Below, piece by piece: positions 15,986-25,780 of a stretch of 64,000 nucleotides of DNA. The position numbers and the translations under genes are program-made. Position 1 is the stretch's first letter, and every line of letters starts with the position of its first letter. Origin of the DNA: Sphingomonadales bacterium (GTDB lineage: Bacteria > Pseudomonadota > Alphaproteobacteria > Sphingomonadales > Sphingomonadaceae); contig JANXSN010000088.1 of the NCBI GenBank assembly GCA_025352685.1, forward strand, positions 62,001 through 126,000. The letters are read 5' to 3'. The notes under the pieces are model-generated. The model ran no database searches. It was not told the origin of the DNA and worked only from the letters and a program-made list of their open reading frames with translations.

Positions 15986-17755
15986 ATGGCCGCTCCCATC
16001 CTCGCTTATGAAGACCTAGGCCTCGTGCAGGGTAGCGGCTGGCTCTTCCGCAACCTGGCTCTGTTCGTAGCTCCCCGCGATCGGCTAGCACTCATTGGAC
16101 GCAACGGCGCGGGCAAGACCACGTTGTTAAAATTGCTTGCCGGCCAGATCGATGCCGATGAGGGGCGACGCACGGTCGTGCCTGGATCGCGGATCGTCCT
16201 GCTCGAACAGGAACCGGCGCTGACGGGGTTCTCCACCCTGCGCGATTTCGCGATGTCTGGCGGCGGCGCCGCACACGACGTTGACGCGATTGCGGACCAG
16301 ATCGGGATCGATCTGGACCGTGAAGCCTTGACCGCGTCAGGCGGTGAGCGGCGGCGCGCTGCGATCGCGCGCGCGCTGGCAATGGCGCCCGACGTTCTGC
16401 TACTCGACGAGCCGACTAACCATCTCGACCTTTCAGCGATCGAGTGGTTGGAGGACTGGTTGGGTCGCTATTCCGGCGCGTTCATTGCCATCAGCCACGA
16501 CCGCACGTTTCTGACGCGTCTAACCCGCTCAACGCTCTGGCTCGACCGAGGCGGGATTCGCCGCAAGGAAATCGGTTTCGGGGGGTTCGACGCGTGGACC
16601 GACGAAGTCTATGCGCAGGAAGCGCGTGCGGCCGACAAGCTCGACGCCAAGCTGAAACTCGAATTTCACTGGCTTCAACGCGGCGTCACTGCGCGGCGCA
16701 AACGCAATCAGGGGCGACTGGAAAAACTAGGCGAGATGCGTGCCGCGCGCGCCGCGATGATCGGCCCGGCGGGGGCGGCGAAATTGTCGATTTCGACCGA
16801 CGACGTGCGGACCAAATCGGTGATCCGTGCGGAGCATGTCACCAAATCGTTCGGGGACCGCGCCGTTATCAAGGACTTCTCGCTGCGCGTCCAGCGGGGC
16901 GACCGCATCGGCGTGGTCGGCAGCAACGGCGCAGGCAAGACGACATTGCTCAAATTGCTGACTGGTGAACTCGAGCCGGATTCAGGCAAGATTACCTTGG
17001 CCAAAACGCTCGACGCGGTGATCATCGATCAGCAACGCAGCTTGATGGCGCCAGACAAGAGTGTTCGCGCTGTGCTGACACAAGGCGGCGACTGGATCGA
17101 GGTACAGGGCGTCAAAAAGCACCTCATTGGATATCTCAAGGATTTTCTGTTCGATCCGGGGGTCGCTGACGCCCCGATTGGAAGCCTGTCGGGCGGAGAG
17201 CGGTCCCGGCTATTGCTCGCGCGCGAATTTGCCCGACCGTCGAACCTGCTGGTGCTCGACGAGCCAACCAACGATCTGGATCTGGAAACGCTCGATCTGT
17301 TGCAAGAAGTTATCGCCGATTACGACGGAACCGTACTGATCGTGAGCCACGATCGCGACTTCCTCGACAAGACGGTCACGATTACGCTGGGGCTCGACGG
17401 GTCGGGAAAGGTCGATATTGTTGCAGGCGGTTACGCCGACTGGGAAACGCGACGGCAGGTTCGGCGAGAGGGGTCCAAACCGGCGGCAAAAGCAACGGTT
17501 GTCGAACCACCAAAGGCGCGTGTGAAACTGACGTACAAGGACCAGCGCGATTATGATCAGCTGCCCGGGCGCGTCGAGGAACTTGAGGCCATAATTGCGC
17601 GTGACGAAACAGCGCTTATGGATGCAGACCTCTACACGCGCGATCCCGAGCGTTTTGCAACGCTGACGGCTTCAATCGCAAAAGCGCGTGCGGAAAAAGA
17701 TGCAGCAGAGGAGCGCTGGCTCGAAGTCGCTGAAACGGTTGAAGAGCTGGGTTAG
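15986..17755 (+). CDS. uup: ABC-F ATPase (Uup type)
   Basis: A 589-residue soluble protein with two ABC nucleotide-binding domains and no membrane part; ABC-F proteins act on the ribosome. Domain 1: Walker A GRNGAGKTTL, signature TASGGERRR, Walker B VLLLDEPTNHLD, switch His in ISHDRTFL. Domain 2: Walker A GSNGAGKTTL, signature LSGGERSRL, Walker B LVLDEPTNDLD, SHDRDFL. The linker is rich in Arg/Lys and the C-terminal about 80 residues form a coiled coil (DYDQLPGRVEELEAIIARDE), as in Uup. Start ATG 15986 (MAAPILAYEDLGL) preferred over GTG 15962. Its last four bases overlap the end of the convergent pseudogene. Confidence 0.93.
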   Translation: MAAPILAYEDLGLVQGSGWLFRNLALFVAPRDRLALIGRNGAGKTTLLKLLAGQIDADEGRRTVVPGSRIVLLEQEPALTGFSTLRDFAMSGGGAAHDVDAIADQIGIDLDREALTASGGERRRAAIARALAMAPDVLLLDEPTNHLDLSAIEWLEDWLGRYSGAFIAISHDRTFLTRLTRSTLWLDRGGIRRKEIGFGGFDAWTDEVYAQEARAADKLDAKLKLEFHWLQRGVTARRKRNQGRLEKLGEMRAARAAMIGPAGAAKLSISTDDVRTKSVIRAEHVTKSFGDRAVIKDFSLRVQRGDRIGVVGSNGAGKTTLLKLLTGELEPDSGKITLAKTLDAVIIDQQRSLMAPDKSVRAVLTQGGDWIEVQGVKKHLIGYLKDFLFDPGVADAPIGSLSGGERSRLLLAREFARPSNLLVLDEPTNDLDLETLDLLQEVIADYDGTVLIVSHDRDFLDKTVTITLGLDGSGKVDIVAGGYADWETRRQVRREGSKPAAKATVVEPPKARVKLTYKDQRDYDQLPGRVEELEAIIARDETALMDADLYTRDPERFATLTASIAKARAEKDAAEERWLEVAETVEELG

Positions 17756-18317
17756 CGACCCAGTCGTGCCTTCATTCGCTCAACCAGATTTTGCTCTCAG
17801 TGCCATGATCCAAGTCCAGACTGCGCATTCACGTGCCCGCTCTCCCCTGCATCGATCAACTCGCTGCCCCATTCGCTGGCAAAGCGCGAGCCCTGCCCGA
17901 AGGTGGCGTACGGATCGTTCGAGCTCGCAACCAGGACTGACGGAAACGGTAACCGCCCGCGTGCAATCATGCCGAAACGTCGAGTCCTCTCGACCGCGCC
18001 TTCCTGCGTCGGGTCACAGGGCGCAACCAACAAGGCGCCGAAACGGCCATCGGTTGCGCGATGGCTGAGCGCGCCCCAAGCCCCGACAGCAAGACAACCA
18101 AGGCTGTGCGCTGCGAAAGCGACGGGACTAGAAATTCCGGCAACGGCGTTGTCGATCCACGAAATCCAGTCGAGCGGTCAGGGTTGCGCCAATCGGCCTG
18201 CTCGATGCGCAGGCAATCAATCCGCTCTTGCTCCCACAGGGTCTGCCAGTGCTCGAGACCCGAGCCGTTCAGTCCAGTTATGATCAGGATTTTAGCCAAC
18301 GCGCTTGCCATCGCCAT
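17752..18317 (-). pseudogene. Broken RBBP9/YdeN-family serine hydrolase
   Basis: The N-terminal part reads from ATG 18317 (with GGAGGG upstream): ILIITGLNGSGLEHWQTLWE, then RIEQADWRNPD. At about 18180 the frame shifts; continuing in the next frame gives LDWISWIDNAVAG, the nucleophile elbow FAAHSLGCLAVG, LLVAPCDPTQEG, the Asp region SSNDPYATF and the catalytic GHVNAQSGLGSW. A second lesion, an in-frame TGA at 17799-17797, cuts off EQNLVERMKARLGR, which ends in a stop at 17752. All catalytic residues survive in pieces. Two independent lesions favour real decay over one sequencing error. Confidence 0.85.
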
Positions 18318-18534
18318 AGGATACCCTCCTTCCACCGGCCCTTTGGTTCTCAATGGGATAGGGCGTTGTCCGCCGGGGGCGTGCGGCGGCAAACCACAGG
18401 CACAAGGCGTGCCCCTCGCCAATCTTCGTCGGGCTTAACTCCGACTCAACCGATTGAGCATTGGGATTCTCTTTGGGTTCGACAAGCGGGGCTTCGGCGA
18501 AATGTGGTGCAGTCCTCTCAAAAGCAGGATCGTA

Positions 18535-19329
18535 TCAGCCGAGCCCGCGCCCTGCCCGCCCCGCAAGCTCAACGACATAATGCCACGCAACCCGTCCCGA
18601 CCGGCTCCCACGCAGAGTCGCAAACCTGACGGCGTCGAGCGGATCGAACGGCAAATCATACGCCGCCGCATATCCCTCGACCATCGCCAAATAGGTCGGC
18701 TGATCCGCGACGTGGAACCCCAATGAAAGCCCGAAACGGTCAGCAAGCGCCAGCGCATCATCGGCAGCGTCGCGCGGATTGATTGCTGTATCCTGCTCAG
18801 CGATGTCGCGCTTGACGATGTGGCGGCGGTTCGAGGTGACATAAAGGCGGGCATTATCCGGTCGCGCCGACGCGCCACCGTCCAGTACTGACCGCAGGAC
18901 CCGCGCCGCCTGCGCATCGTCGAAACCAAGATCGTCGATAAACACGATCACGCGCCGATCCCATGTTGCAAGCTCGGCAAATAATGCCGGAAGCGTCGCA
19001 AGATCGGTCACGGCCAGCTCGACCAGCGCCAGGCCCTCCGTCGCACCGACCGCCGCCTTGGCAAGCGCAGACTTGCCCGACCCCCGTGCGCCCCAGATCA
19101 ACGCATCGTGCGCGGCGTGACCCGCCGCATGGCGACGAGAGTTTTCGACAAGCGCGGCCTTTGCCTCATCGATCCCCGCCAAAAGGCCGAGCGCCAGCGG
19201 TTGGAAATTTGTGGGCGTCAGCACCGCATTGATCCAGCGATAGGCCGGGGCCGACGCGATGGCGCGCCCTTCGATAGCTGGGGACAGCCGATCGAGCGCG
19301 TCTGCGATGCGGCGAAGCGTTTCTTCCAT
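18535..19329 (-). CDS. DUF815 family AAA+ ATPase
   Basis: A 264-residue predicted ATPase of unknown role. Walker A is GARGSGKSALAK (about residues 79-90), Walker B VIVFIDDLGFDD; YVTSNRRHIVKRDIAEQD is sensor-1-like and LADRFGLSLGFHVADQPTYL is typical of DUF815. Start at ATG 19329 (MEETLRRIADALDRLSP). The 217 bases between its stop and the broken hydrolase hold nothing I recognise. Family assignment is from the order of motifs; cellular function is unknown in the family. Confidence 0.88.
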   Translation of the reverse strand: MEETLRRIADALDRLSPAIEGRAIASAPAYRWINAVLTPTNFQPLALGLLAGIDEAKAALVENSRRHAAGHAAHDALIWGARGSGKSALAKAAVGATEGLALVELAVTDLATLPALFAELATWDRRVIVFIDDLGFDDAQAARVLRSVLDGGASARPDNARLYVTSNRRHIVKRDIAEQDTAINPRDAADDALALADRFGLSLGFHVADQPTYLAMVEGYAAAYDLPFDPLDAVRFATLRGSRSGRVAWHYVVELAGRAGRGLG

Positions 19330-19733
19330 GAACGCGGCGATTAGCTCCCGGCGCGTACCATTGCCAGCCGGATGCGATACGCCTGAATATCAGGGGCAAA
19401 CGCGACCGCCTATTCCAAGCACGTAATAGCAGTTCAGTGGTTCCCGGCGGCGCTCGCGCTCCAGCCGTAACTACCCGCCCGGAGCGCGCACTCGGAAGCC
19501 AGCGCATGGGCAGCGCGCGCACTTCACGGCCCCGCAGGCGGCGTGCCGCTCGCCAGAGTCTCTTCGAATCCGTTCGGCATCATGTGCTGATCGCGCGCTA
19601 CCGCAGCGCTTGCCTCGGCCAGGAGCACGGTCGCTGCACGCGGTGTATCAGGCGCGCCAGGTGGCGGACCGTGAGCGTAACGATCAACGCAGCCGTGATG
19701 CCCAGGTACCTCCCTTTGCGCTGAAGTCAGCTG
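19330..19733. other. Non-coding stretch between prsR and the DUF815 gene
   Basis: I find no complete gene here. On the minus strand the frame of prsR remains open beyond its TAG for about 65 codons and includes RAATVLLAEASAAVARDQHM and FEETLASGTPPAG; another minus-strand frame holds a membrane-like YLGITAALIVTLTVRHLARL. These overlap and could be two pieces of one frame-shifted gene, but I cannot name a family. Confidence 0.4.
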
Positions 19734-21092
19734 CTACACGGCAATCTCATAGTTTTTCAGCAGATCGTAAAGCGTTGGCCGGCTAATCCCGAGGAGTTTT
19801 GCCGCGCCCGAAATATTACCATCGGTGCGCGCGATCGCGCGGTTGATCGCCTTGCGGTCGGCTGCTTCACGCACCGCCTTCAGGTTAATCGCATCATCCC
19901 CGTCCCCTCCGGGAGCGAGGTCGAGATCGACGGCAGTGACCAATTTGCCGTCTGCCATGATCACCGCGCGCTTCACACGATTTTCAAGTTCGCGGACGTT
20001 TCCCGGCCAAGTCCAGGCATCAAGCGCGGTCATCGCATCCGGGGCAAGTCCGGTCACGTCGCTGCGCATGGTCCGTGCCAACCGCTGCACAAAGACACGG
20101 CCGAGTAAACCTGCATCGCCCGGCCGTTCGGCCAGCGAGGGAATGCGCACGACAATTTCGGCGAGGCGGTAATACAGATCCTCGCGAAAACTCCCGTCCT
20201 TGACCATTGCATCGACGTCCCGGTGCGTCGCAGTGACGACGCGTGTGTTGACCGAGATGCCTCGCCGTCCACCGACGCGTTCGATGGTTCGTTCCTGCAG
20301 GAACCGCAACAGCTTGACCTGAAGTGCGAGCGGAACGTCACCGATTTCGTCAAGGAACAACGTTCCACCGTGCGCTTGTTCGATCTTGCCCTCGGTTGTC
20401 TTGATCGCGCCGGTAAACGCGCCCTTTTCATGACCGAACAGTTCGCTTTCGAGCAGATTTTCAGGAATCGCCGCGCAGTTAATCGCGACGAATTCGCCCT
20501 CCCGACGATCGCTCGCATCGTGCAGGCCGCGCGCCAGCAATTCCTTGCCCGTGCCACTGGCGCCCAGCAGCATGACTGATGCGTCGGTCTTTGCCACCCG
20601 TTCGACGGTTCGAACCACCTTGAGCATTTCTGGCGACGAGGAAATGATCCCACCGAGCAAATTCATACCCGTTGGCACCGACGCCAGCCGACTGTTTTCG
20701 GCTTCGAGTGCATGCAGATGAAAGGCGCGCGCGACGATCAGGCCCAGCTCGTCGATATCGACAGGCTTGGCGTAAAAGTCATAGGCGCCCGACCCGATCG
20801 CCCGCAGTGCCGATTCGCGCGCCCCATGGCCCGAAGCAACAATGACTTTCGTTCCTGGTTTCAGACGCAGCATTTCAGCCAGGGTAGCGAACCCTTCCTC
20901 CACCCCGTCGGGATCGGGCGGCAGCCCGAGGTCGAGTGTCACGACGTCGGGTTCGTGCAGGCGCAAGGCATCGATGGCCGACGCACGGTCGCCCGCGACG
21001 ACAACGTCGTAATCGTCATACGCCCAGCGAAGCTGGCGTTGCAGCCCCTCGTCATCCTCGACGATCAGCAACTTGGGACGCGGTCCGGTCAT
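19734..21092 (-). CDS. prsR: PEP-CTERM system response regulator, NtrC type (PrsR)
   Basis: A 452-residue sigma-54-dependent activator. Receiver domain: [17 protein letters not shown], phospho-Asp in [21 protein letters not shown]+ domain: Walker [16 protein letters not shown], the sigma-54 contact loop GAFTGA, Walker [30 protein letters not shown]-terminal Fis-type helix-turn-helix: [24 protein letters not shown]. Region [20 protein letters not shown] is typical of PrsR of the exosortase/PEP-CTERM system. Starts ATG 21092, overlapping the prsK stop by ATGA. It should act with RpoN at promoters of PEP-CTERM and polysaccharide genes, by family knowledge. Confidence 0.93.
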   Translation of the reverse strand: MTGPRPKLLIVEDDEGLQRQLRWAYDDYDVVVAGDRASAIDALRLHEPDVVTLDLGLPPDPDGVEEGFATLAEMLRLKPGTKVIVASGHGARESALRAIGSGAYDFYAKPVDIDELGLIVARAFHLHALEAENSRLASVPTGMNLLGGIISSSPEMLKVVRTVERVAKTDASVMLLGASGTGKELLARGLHDASDRREGEFVAINCAAIPENLLESELFGHEKGAFTGAIKTTEGKIEQAHGGTLFLDEIGDVPLALQVKLLRFLQERTIERVGGRRGISVNTRVVTATHRDVDAMVKDGSFREDLYYRLAEIVVRIPSLAERPGDAGLLGRVFVQRLARTMRSDVTGLAPDAMTALDAWTWPGNVRELENRVKRAVIMADGKLVTAVDLDLAPGGDGDDAINLKAVREAADRKAINRAIARTDGNISGAAKLLGISRPTLYDLLKNYEIAV

Positions 21093-23140
21093 GCGGCAAT
21101 CCTCGTACCGGGGCCTTGCACGTGAGGCAGCCACAATGTCATGCATGTCCCCTCACCGGGTGCCGAACGGACAGCAATGTGTCCCCCCATCGCAGCGACA
21201 ATGGCGCGCGCTTCATACGCGCCGACGCCAAACCCGCCTGCTTTGGTGGATGCAAAGGGTTTGAACAGTGATCCGTTTACGAAGTCAGAAGTCATGCCTG
21301 GGCCACGGTCGATAATTTCGATACCCGTCTCGCCGCCTTGGCGGACCGTCGACAGGGTAACGGGCTCGGCCTTCGGACTGGCGTCGATCGCGTTCTGGAC
21401 AAGGTGTGAAAGCGCTTGTTCAAGGCGCCCGGGATCGGCGAGAGCAAACATGCCCGGCCCGCCGGTCACGACAACCGGATGACGGACGCGCAGCGCACGC
21501 GCCACAGTGGCGATCACCCCACCCAGCTCGACCGCCCGAGGCTCCTCGCTGCGCCCGGTATTGTGCTGCGAGAGTCGGGCGAGCAAGTCGTTCATGCGTG
21601 CGGTCGATGACTGCAGGGTCGCGATCATATCGGCACGGAACTCGGGCTTGTTTGCGTGGCGCTCGGCATTGCGGGTCACAAGGGTTAACTGGCTCACAAG
21701 ATTTTTGATATCATGCATGATAAACGCGAACCGGCGATTGAACTCGTCGAACCTTGCAGCGTCGATCAGGGATTCCTGCGCATTGGCTTCGGCCAGATAG
21801 CTCGCCACCTGGCGACCCGCGAGACGCAGCAAATCGAAATCCTCCCAGTCAAAGGCGCGCGAAACGAGGGGTCGTTCGAGTAATACGGCCCCCCTCAGCC
21901 GGTCGATGTGAACGAGCGGCACGATCGCCCACGCCGACGTATCGGCCATGATCCACTCCGGAATTGCTGCTGCTTCACCCGCATCGCCGCGTTCGCTGCG
22001 CAACGCGTCGAGTTCGATGATGCGCCCTGCGGCCAGAATCTCGCTCAACCGACCGCCCCCGACATCGAGCGGTGGCAACAACGTCGACCACTCCCAGCGC
22101 GCGCCGGTACTCAGCGCCTCGCCTGTCGGGCGCAACAAGACGCCGCCCGGCGCATGAACGATGTCGGCAATCGCTTTCACCACACGAACCTCGAGCGGTG
22201 GTGCGCCAGGCCCGGGAATACCCAGCGTATCCGTAAAGCGCAGCCACTCGGCCCTATAATCGTAGCGGTGCGCGAACAGATGTTTGGCCAGCATCACGGT
22301 CACCCAGGCCCGCGTGCGTACCGACAGCATGATGGTGCCGATCAGCAGCGCGGCGGTGACCAGCACAAGGGCCGGCAGCAAATGTGCCCAGCGGCCGCTA
22401 AATGCTTCGAGCGCGAATGCCGACGCCATGACAATTCCGAGGTAAGCGAGTGCAGCTACAAGACCCACGGAGCGGAACGCCACGGTGCGGGACAGGCGGA
22501 TCGTCCAGCCGTTATTGCGCTGCGCCGAAAGTGCCAGCAACGGTACAAGCACGACCGCGACGATTCCTCGTGCGGCAGCGAATTCGGTTACCCATTGCGT
22601 CTGTGTCCAGCACAGGGCGTAAAAGGTCAGATCTACGGTCCATAGGGCGCCGAGCGCAGCGAGCGGCAAACCGACGCCAGCACGCGCGCCGGCAGCCGTC
22701 GCTATGTAGAGATTATGCACTGCGACAAGTGCCCCGACCGCGAAGACCATGCGCAGAGCGAAAGCTGACAGCAGCAGCGCGGGCGCCGGATCATCGAGGG
22801 CGGGCGTAATCGCAGCGAGCAAGTCGATTGCCCCGTTGCCCGCCGCAGCGAACGCAAGCACCGCGTAAAGCACACCGAGCGCGCGATGGTCACTGCCGCC
22901 ACGGCGCAGGAGCGCATAAAGGAAACTCAACCACGCGAAGTTGCGTATGCTCTCGGCCAGTTGCGATGCCGGGGCTGCAACGCCCAAAGCCGCCGTTACG
23001 CCCGTCCACAACGCCATGGCGAGGCAAGCGGCGATCACTGCCCGCGAGGCGCGGTCGCGCCAGCTTACGCGCTGCCACGCCGCAAAGGCCGCGAACAGCG
23101 CAGCGGCAAGTGCGTGACTCCAGACGAACACTCCGCTCAT
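21089..23140 (-). CDS. prsK: PEP-CTERM system histidine kinase (PrsK)
   Basis: A 683-residue membrane kinase. About nine hydrophobic segments fill the first 300 residues (LAAALFAAFAAW to LLIGTIMLSV), followed by a GAF-like region (about 330-460), the phospho-acceptor box FNRRFAFIMHDIKNLVSQLTL, N box LSHLVQNAIDASPKA and G boxes IDRGPGM and GGFGVGAYEARAIVAAMGG. MHDIKN rather than the common HELRTP is typical of PrsK. ATGA overlaps at both ends link it to the sugar transferase upstream and prsR downstream. The signal is unknown. Confidence 0.93.
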   Translation of the reverse strand: MSGVFVWSHALAAALFAAFAAWQRVSWRDRASRAVIAACLAMALWTGVTAALGVAAPASQLAESIRNFAWLSFLYALLRRGGSDHRALGVLYAVLAFAAAGNGAIDLLAAITPALDDPAPALLLSAFALRMVFAVGALVAVHNLYIATAAGARAGVGLPLAALGALWTVDLTFYALCWTQTQWVTEFAAARGIVAVVLVPLLALSAQRNNGWTIRLSRTVAFRSVGLVAALAYLGIVMASAFALEAFSGRWAHLLPALVLVTAALLIGTIMLSVRTRAWVTVMLAKHLFAHRYDYRAEWLRFTDTLGIPGPGAPPLEVRVVKAIADIVHAPGGVLLRPTGEALSTGARWEWSTLLPPLDVGGGRLSEILAAGRIIELDALRSERGDAGEAAAIPEWIMADTSAWAIVPLVHIDRLRGAVLLERPLVSRAFDWEDFDLLRLAGRQVASYLAEANAQESLIDAARFDEFNRRFAFIMHDIKNLVSQLTLVTRNAERHANKPEFRADMIATLQSSTARMNDLLARLSQHNTGRSEEPRAVELGGVIATVARALRVRHPVVVTGGPGMFALADPGRLEQALSHLVQNAIDASPKAEPVTLSTVRQGGETGIEIIDRGPGMTSDFVNGSLFKPFASTKAGGFGVGAYEARAIVAAMGGHIAVRSAPGEGTCMTLWLPHVQGPGTRIAA

Positions 23141-24525
23141 CGCGCGCCGTCCGGAAACAGCACGACGCGGATCGTCTGGAGGATAATCACGACGTCGAGG
23201 AACGGTGTGTAATTTTTCGCGTAATACAGATCGTATTCGAGCTTCTGCCGAGCATCGTCGAGGTTGGCTCCGTAGGGATAGTTGATTTGCGCCCAGCCGG
23301 TGATGCCGGGCTTCACGACGTGGCGTTCGGCGTAAAACGGGATCTTCTTTGATAGCTCTGCAACGAATTCGGGACGCTCGGGGCGCGGCCCGACAAAGCT
23401 CATCTCGCCCGTCAGAACCGTCCAGACCTGCGGCAGTTCATCTATTCTGACTTTTCGAATGAACCGCCCGACACGCGTAATGCGGGGATCGTCGGCTTCT
23501 GCCCAGATGGCCTTCCCGGCAACTTCGGCATCCTGCCGCATCGAGCGCAGTTTCAGGATGTCGAAGGGCTGTCCGTACAGGCCGGTGCGCGTCTGCCGGT
23601 AAAACGCGGGACCGCGCGATCCGAGTTTGATGAGGATCGCTGTCACTGCGATGATGGGCAAGGTCAGCGTGAGCAATAGCGCGGCGACTCCCATGTCGAA
23701 CAGCCGCTTTGCCAGCGACGACAGCCGCCGCCCGCTCGAAAATCCATCCGAGAAAATCAACCAGCTCGGATTGATACTTCGCAAATCAACCCGGCCGGTT
23801 TCGCGCTCCAGGAACGTCGAAATCTCGTTTACATGGACGCCGAGAGTCCGGATGTGGAGCAGGTCAGCGACAGGCATCGCCTTGCGCCGCTCTTCGAGCG
23901 CGAGCACGACTTCGTTCGCGCCGAGTCTGGCTGCGTAATTGGCAAGATCGTCGATGGCTGCGCGCGGCACTGCTGTCGCCACCACTGACTCACAATCACC
24001 CATGTCGATGTGGCCGACCACCAAGAAACTGGTCGCCCGTTCGGCTCCTAGCCGCCCGAGCCGCGCCGCGCGCTGCCCCGCACCCAGCACCAGCACACGC
24101 CGCTTGAAAGCCTGGCTCCCGAACATGCGCGCGAGCAGGACACGCACGCTGATCAGAAAGACAAAGGCAAATCCCATCGCATAGAGCGAATTCGACCGCC
24201 AAAGCGTGTACCCCGGCAGAGTAAAATAGACGACTGACAGGAAGATTACCCCGAGGCAGATCGCCACGACCAGCCGCGCCGCAGCGAAGCGCAGTGACTG
24301 GAATGCGTCAGTTCCGTAGACGCCGACGGCAACCATTGCGAGTTGCAAGGTAACCGCAAAATTGAGCAGCGGCCAATAACGAAGGGCGACCGGCTCGACC
24401 TCCATGCCAATTTGTCGCGCACGCACGACCCAGGCCATTTCCGCAGCGCTCAGCAACAGCGCAAGGTCAACCAATGCGAGAAACAAAACCGCGTAAGGCA
24501 CATAGTGTTTGAACAGTCTAAACAC
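23137..24525 (-). CDS. PEP-CTERM/XrtA-associated sugar transferase (undecaprenyl-phosphate type)
   Basis: A 462-residue polyisoprenyl-phosphate hexose-1-phosphate transferase that attaches the first sugar to the lipid carrier for exopolysaccharide. Several membrane helices lie in the first 130 residues, then a Rossmann-like CoA-binding-type region (RRVLVLGAGQRAARLGRLG), a further helix (RLFDMGVAALLLTLTLPIIA) and the catalytic domain: FYRQTRTGLYGQPFDILKLR, RFIRKVRIDELPQVW, GEMSFVGPRPERPEF, VKPGITGWAQINYPYG. It matches the TIGR03013-type enzyme found with XrtA. First gene of the ATGA-coupled operon with prsK and prsR. No exosortase or PEP-CTERM substrate gene lies inside the window. Confidence 0.92.
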   Translation of the reverse strand: MFRLFKHYVPYAVLFLALVDLALLLSAAEMAWVVRARQIGMEVEPVALRYWPLLNFAVTLQLAMVAVGVYGTDAFQSLRFAAARLVVAICLGVIFLSVVYFTLPGYTLWRSNSLYAMGFAFVFLISVRVLLARMFGSQAFKRRVLVLGAGQRAARLGRLGAERATSFLVVGHIDMGDCESVVATAVPRAAIDDLANYAARLGANEVVLALEERRKAMPVADLLHIRTLGVHVNEISTFLERETGRVDLRSINPSWLIFSDGFSSGRRLSSLAKRLFDMGVAALLLTLTLPIIAVTAILIKLGSRGPAFYRQTRTGLYGQPFDILKLRSMRQDAEVAGKAIWAEADDPRITRVGRFIRKVRIDELPQVWTVLTGEMSFVGPRPERPEFVAELSKKIPFYAERHVVKPGITGWAQINYPYGANLDDARQKLEYDLYYAKNYTPFLDVVIILQTIRVVLFPDGAR

Positions 24526-24553
24526 CGTCGCTTGATTGCCTGCCTCGTACCGG

Positions 24554-24570
24554 TGTCAGATTTTCCGACA
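24554..24570. promoter_or_regulatory. Inverted repeat between the PEP-CTERM operon and manC (candidate PrsR site)
   Basis: TGTCAGATTTTCCGACA is an imperfect palindrome (TGTC-N9-GACA, with matching AG/CC flanks partly offset). It lies 29 bases upstream of the sugar transferase start and 112 bases upstream of manC. An NtrC-type activator such as PrsR would bind such a dyad. The dyad is seen; the protein that binds it is inference. I found no convincing GG-N10-GC sigma-54 promoter beside it. Confidence 0.45.
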
Positions 24571-24681
24571 CTCGAGACACCCCTGTCGCCCAAATTGACA
24601 AAAATATGGTGAAGGTCGGAGCGATGGTGGGGTTGGGGTGTTCTGCTGGCGGGGCCGCGTCGTCCCGTCTAGGGAACAAAA

Positions 24682-25734
24682 ATGGCCAACACCCCAAAAA
24701 TTGTCCCCGTTATCCTGTCCGGGGGGTCCGGTACCCGACTATGGCCGATGTCGCGGCCCGAAAAGCCCAAACAATTCTTGCCGCTGGCATCGCACGCGAC
24801 CATGTTCGAGGCTACATTGACACGCATAGCCGACCGCGCGCGATTTGCTGCGCCCTTAGTGATTGCCAATGCCGCTCACGCCGATCTGATCACCGTCCAA
24901 CTCGCTGGCGCCGAGGCGACGCTGGTGCTCGAACCCGTTGCGCGCAACACTGCGCCCGCAATTGCCTTGGCAGCGTTGCTTATAGAGCCAGACGCGCCGT
25001 TGCTGGTCATGCCGAGCGACCATGTCATTACCGACCGTGGCGCGTTCATGGCGGCGATCGAAGTGGCTCTCCCGCTGGTTGCCGACGGCTGGCTGGTGAC
25101 CTTCGGCATCGCCCCGGACGGACCCGAAACCGGCTATGGCTACATCCAGATCGGCGAAGCGCTTGCAACAGGCGTAAACCGCGTCGCCCGGTTCGTAGAA
25201 AAACCAGGGCGTGCCCAAGCCGAGATGATGATCAACGGCGGGGACCATGTCTGGAACGGAGGCATCTTCCTGTTCCGCGCCGACGCGTTTCTGTCAGCGC
25301 TCAAAGCCCACGCACCCGACATCCTTGCTGCAACCAGCGGTGCCATTACTTCCGCGACCCGCCACGGCAGCCATGTCCTGCCAGACGCTGACGCCTTTGC
25401 CGCCTCACCCTCGGATTCAATCGACTACGCAGTTATGGAAAAGGCCGATAAGGTTGCGGTCGTTCCCGTTTCGATGGGCTGGTCTGACGTTGGCTCATGG
25501 GACGCGCTCCATACGCTGGGTAGCGACGATGACGGCCATGCCCACCACGGCGCGGTGCTTGCGCTCGATACGTCGAATTGCCTGTTGCGCAGTGACGGCA
25601 TCCGCATTGCCGCCGTGGGCATCCGCGACCTGATCGTCGTCGCGAGTGGCAACGACGTTCTGATTGTGCCGCGCGGCTCTAGCCAGGACGTAAAACGGAT
25701 CGTGGACGCGCTGAAAACGCCAGACGCCAAGTAA
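24682..25734 (+). CDS. manC: Mannose-1-phosphate guanylyltransferase
   Basis: A 350-residue nucleotidyltransferase making GDP-mannose from mannose-1-phosphate and GTP, a precursor for exopolysaccharide. ILSGGSGTRLWPMSRPEKPKQF is the nucleotide-binding loop, VMPSDHV the metal/ribose site, FVEKPGRAQAEMM the sugar-phosphate site, then WNGGIFLFRADAFL and MEKADKVAVVPVSMGWSDVGSWDAL. It ends near residue 350, so it lacks the C-terminal cupin phosphomannose isomerase domain of bifunctional AlgA/ManC enzymes. Divergent from the PEP-CTERM sugar transferase operon; together they suggest a shared role in surface polysaccharide. Confidence 0.93.
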   Translation: MANTPKIVPVILSGGSGTRLWPMSRPEKPKQFLPLASHATMFEATLTRIADRARFAAPLVIANAAHADLITVQLAGAEATLVLEPVARNTAPAIALAALLIEPDAPLLVMPSDHVITDRGAFMAAIEVALPLVADGWLVTFGIAPDGPETGYGYIQIGEALATGVNRVARFVEKPGRAQAEMMINGGDHVWNGGIFLFRADAFLSALKAHAPDILAATSGAITSATRHGSHVLPDADAFAASPSDSIDYAVMEKADKVAVVPVSMGWSDVGSWDALHTLGSDDDGHAHHGAVLALDTSNCLLRSDGIRIAAVGIRDLIVVASGNDVLIVPRGSSQDVKRIVDALKTPDAK

Positions 25735-25780
25735 CCCGGGTTCACAAGGCGGCTTCTCATTCTGAAACGGAGCAGACGCT

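Noticed and set aside
24604-24680. Possible sigma-54 promoter before manC (GG-rich stretch then GC)
   Set aside because: No GG-N10-GC spacing that fits TGGCAC-N5-TTGC; the G runs are only compositional.
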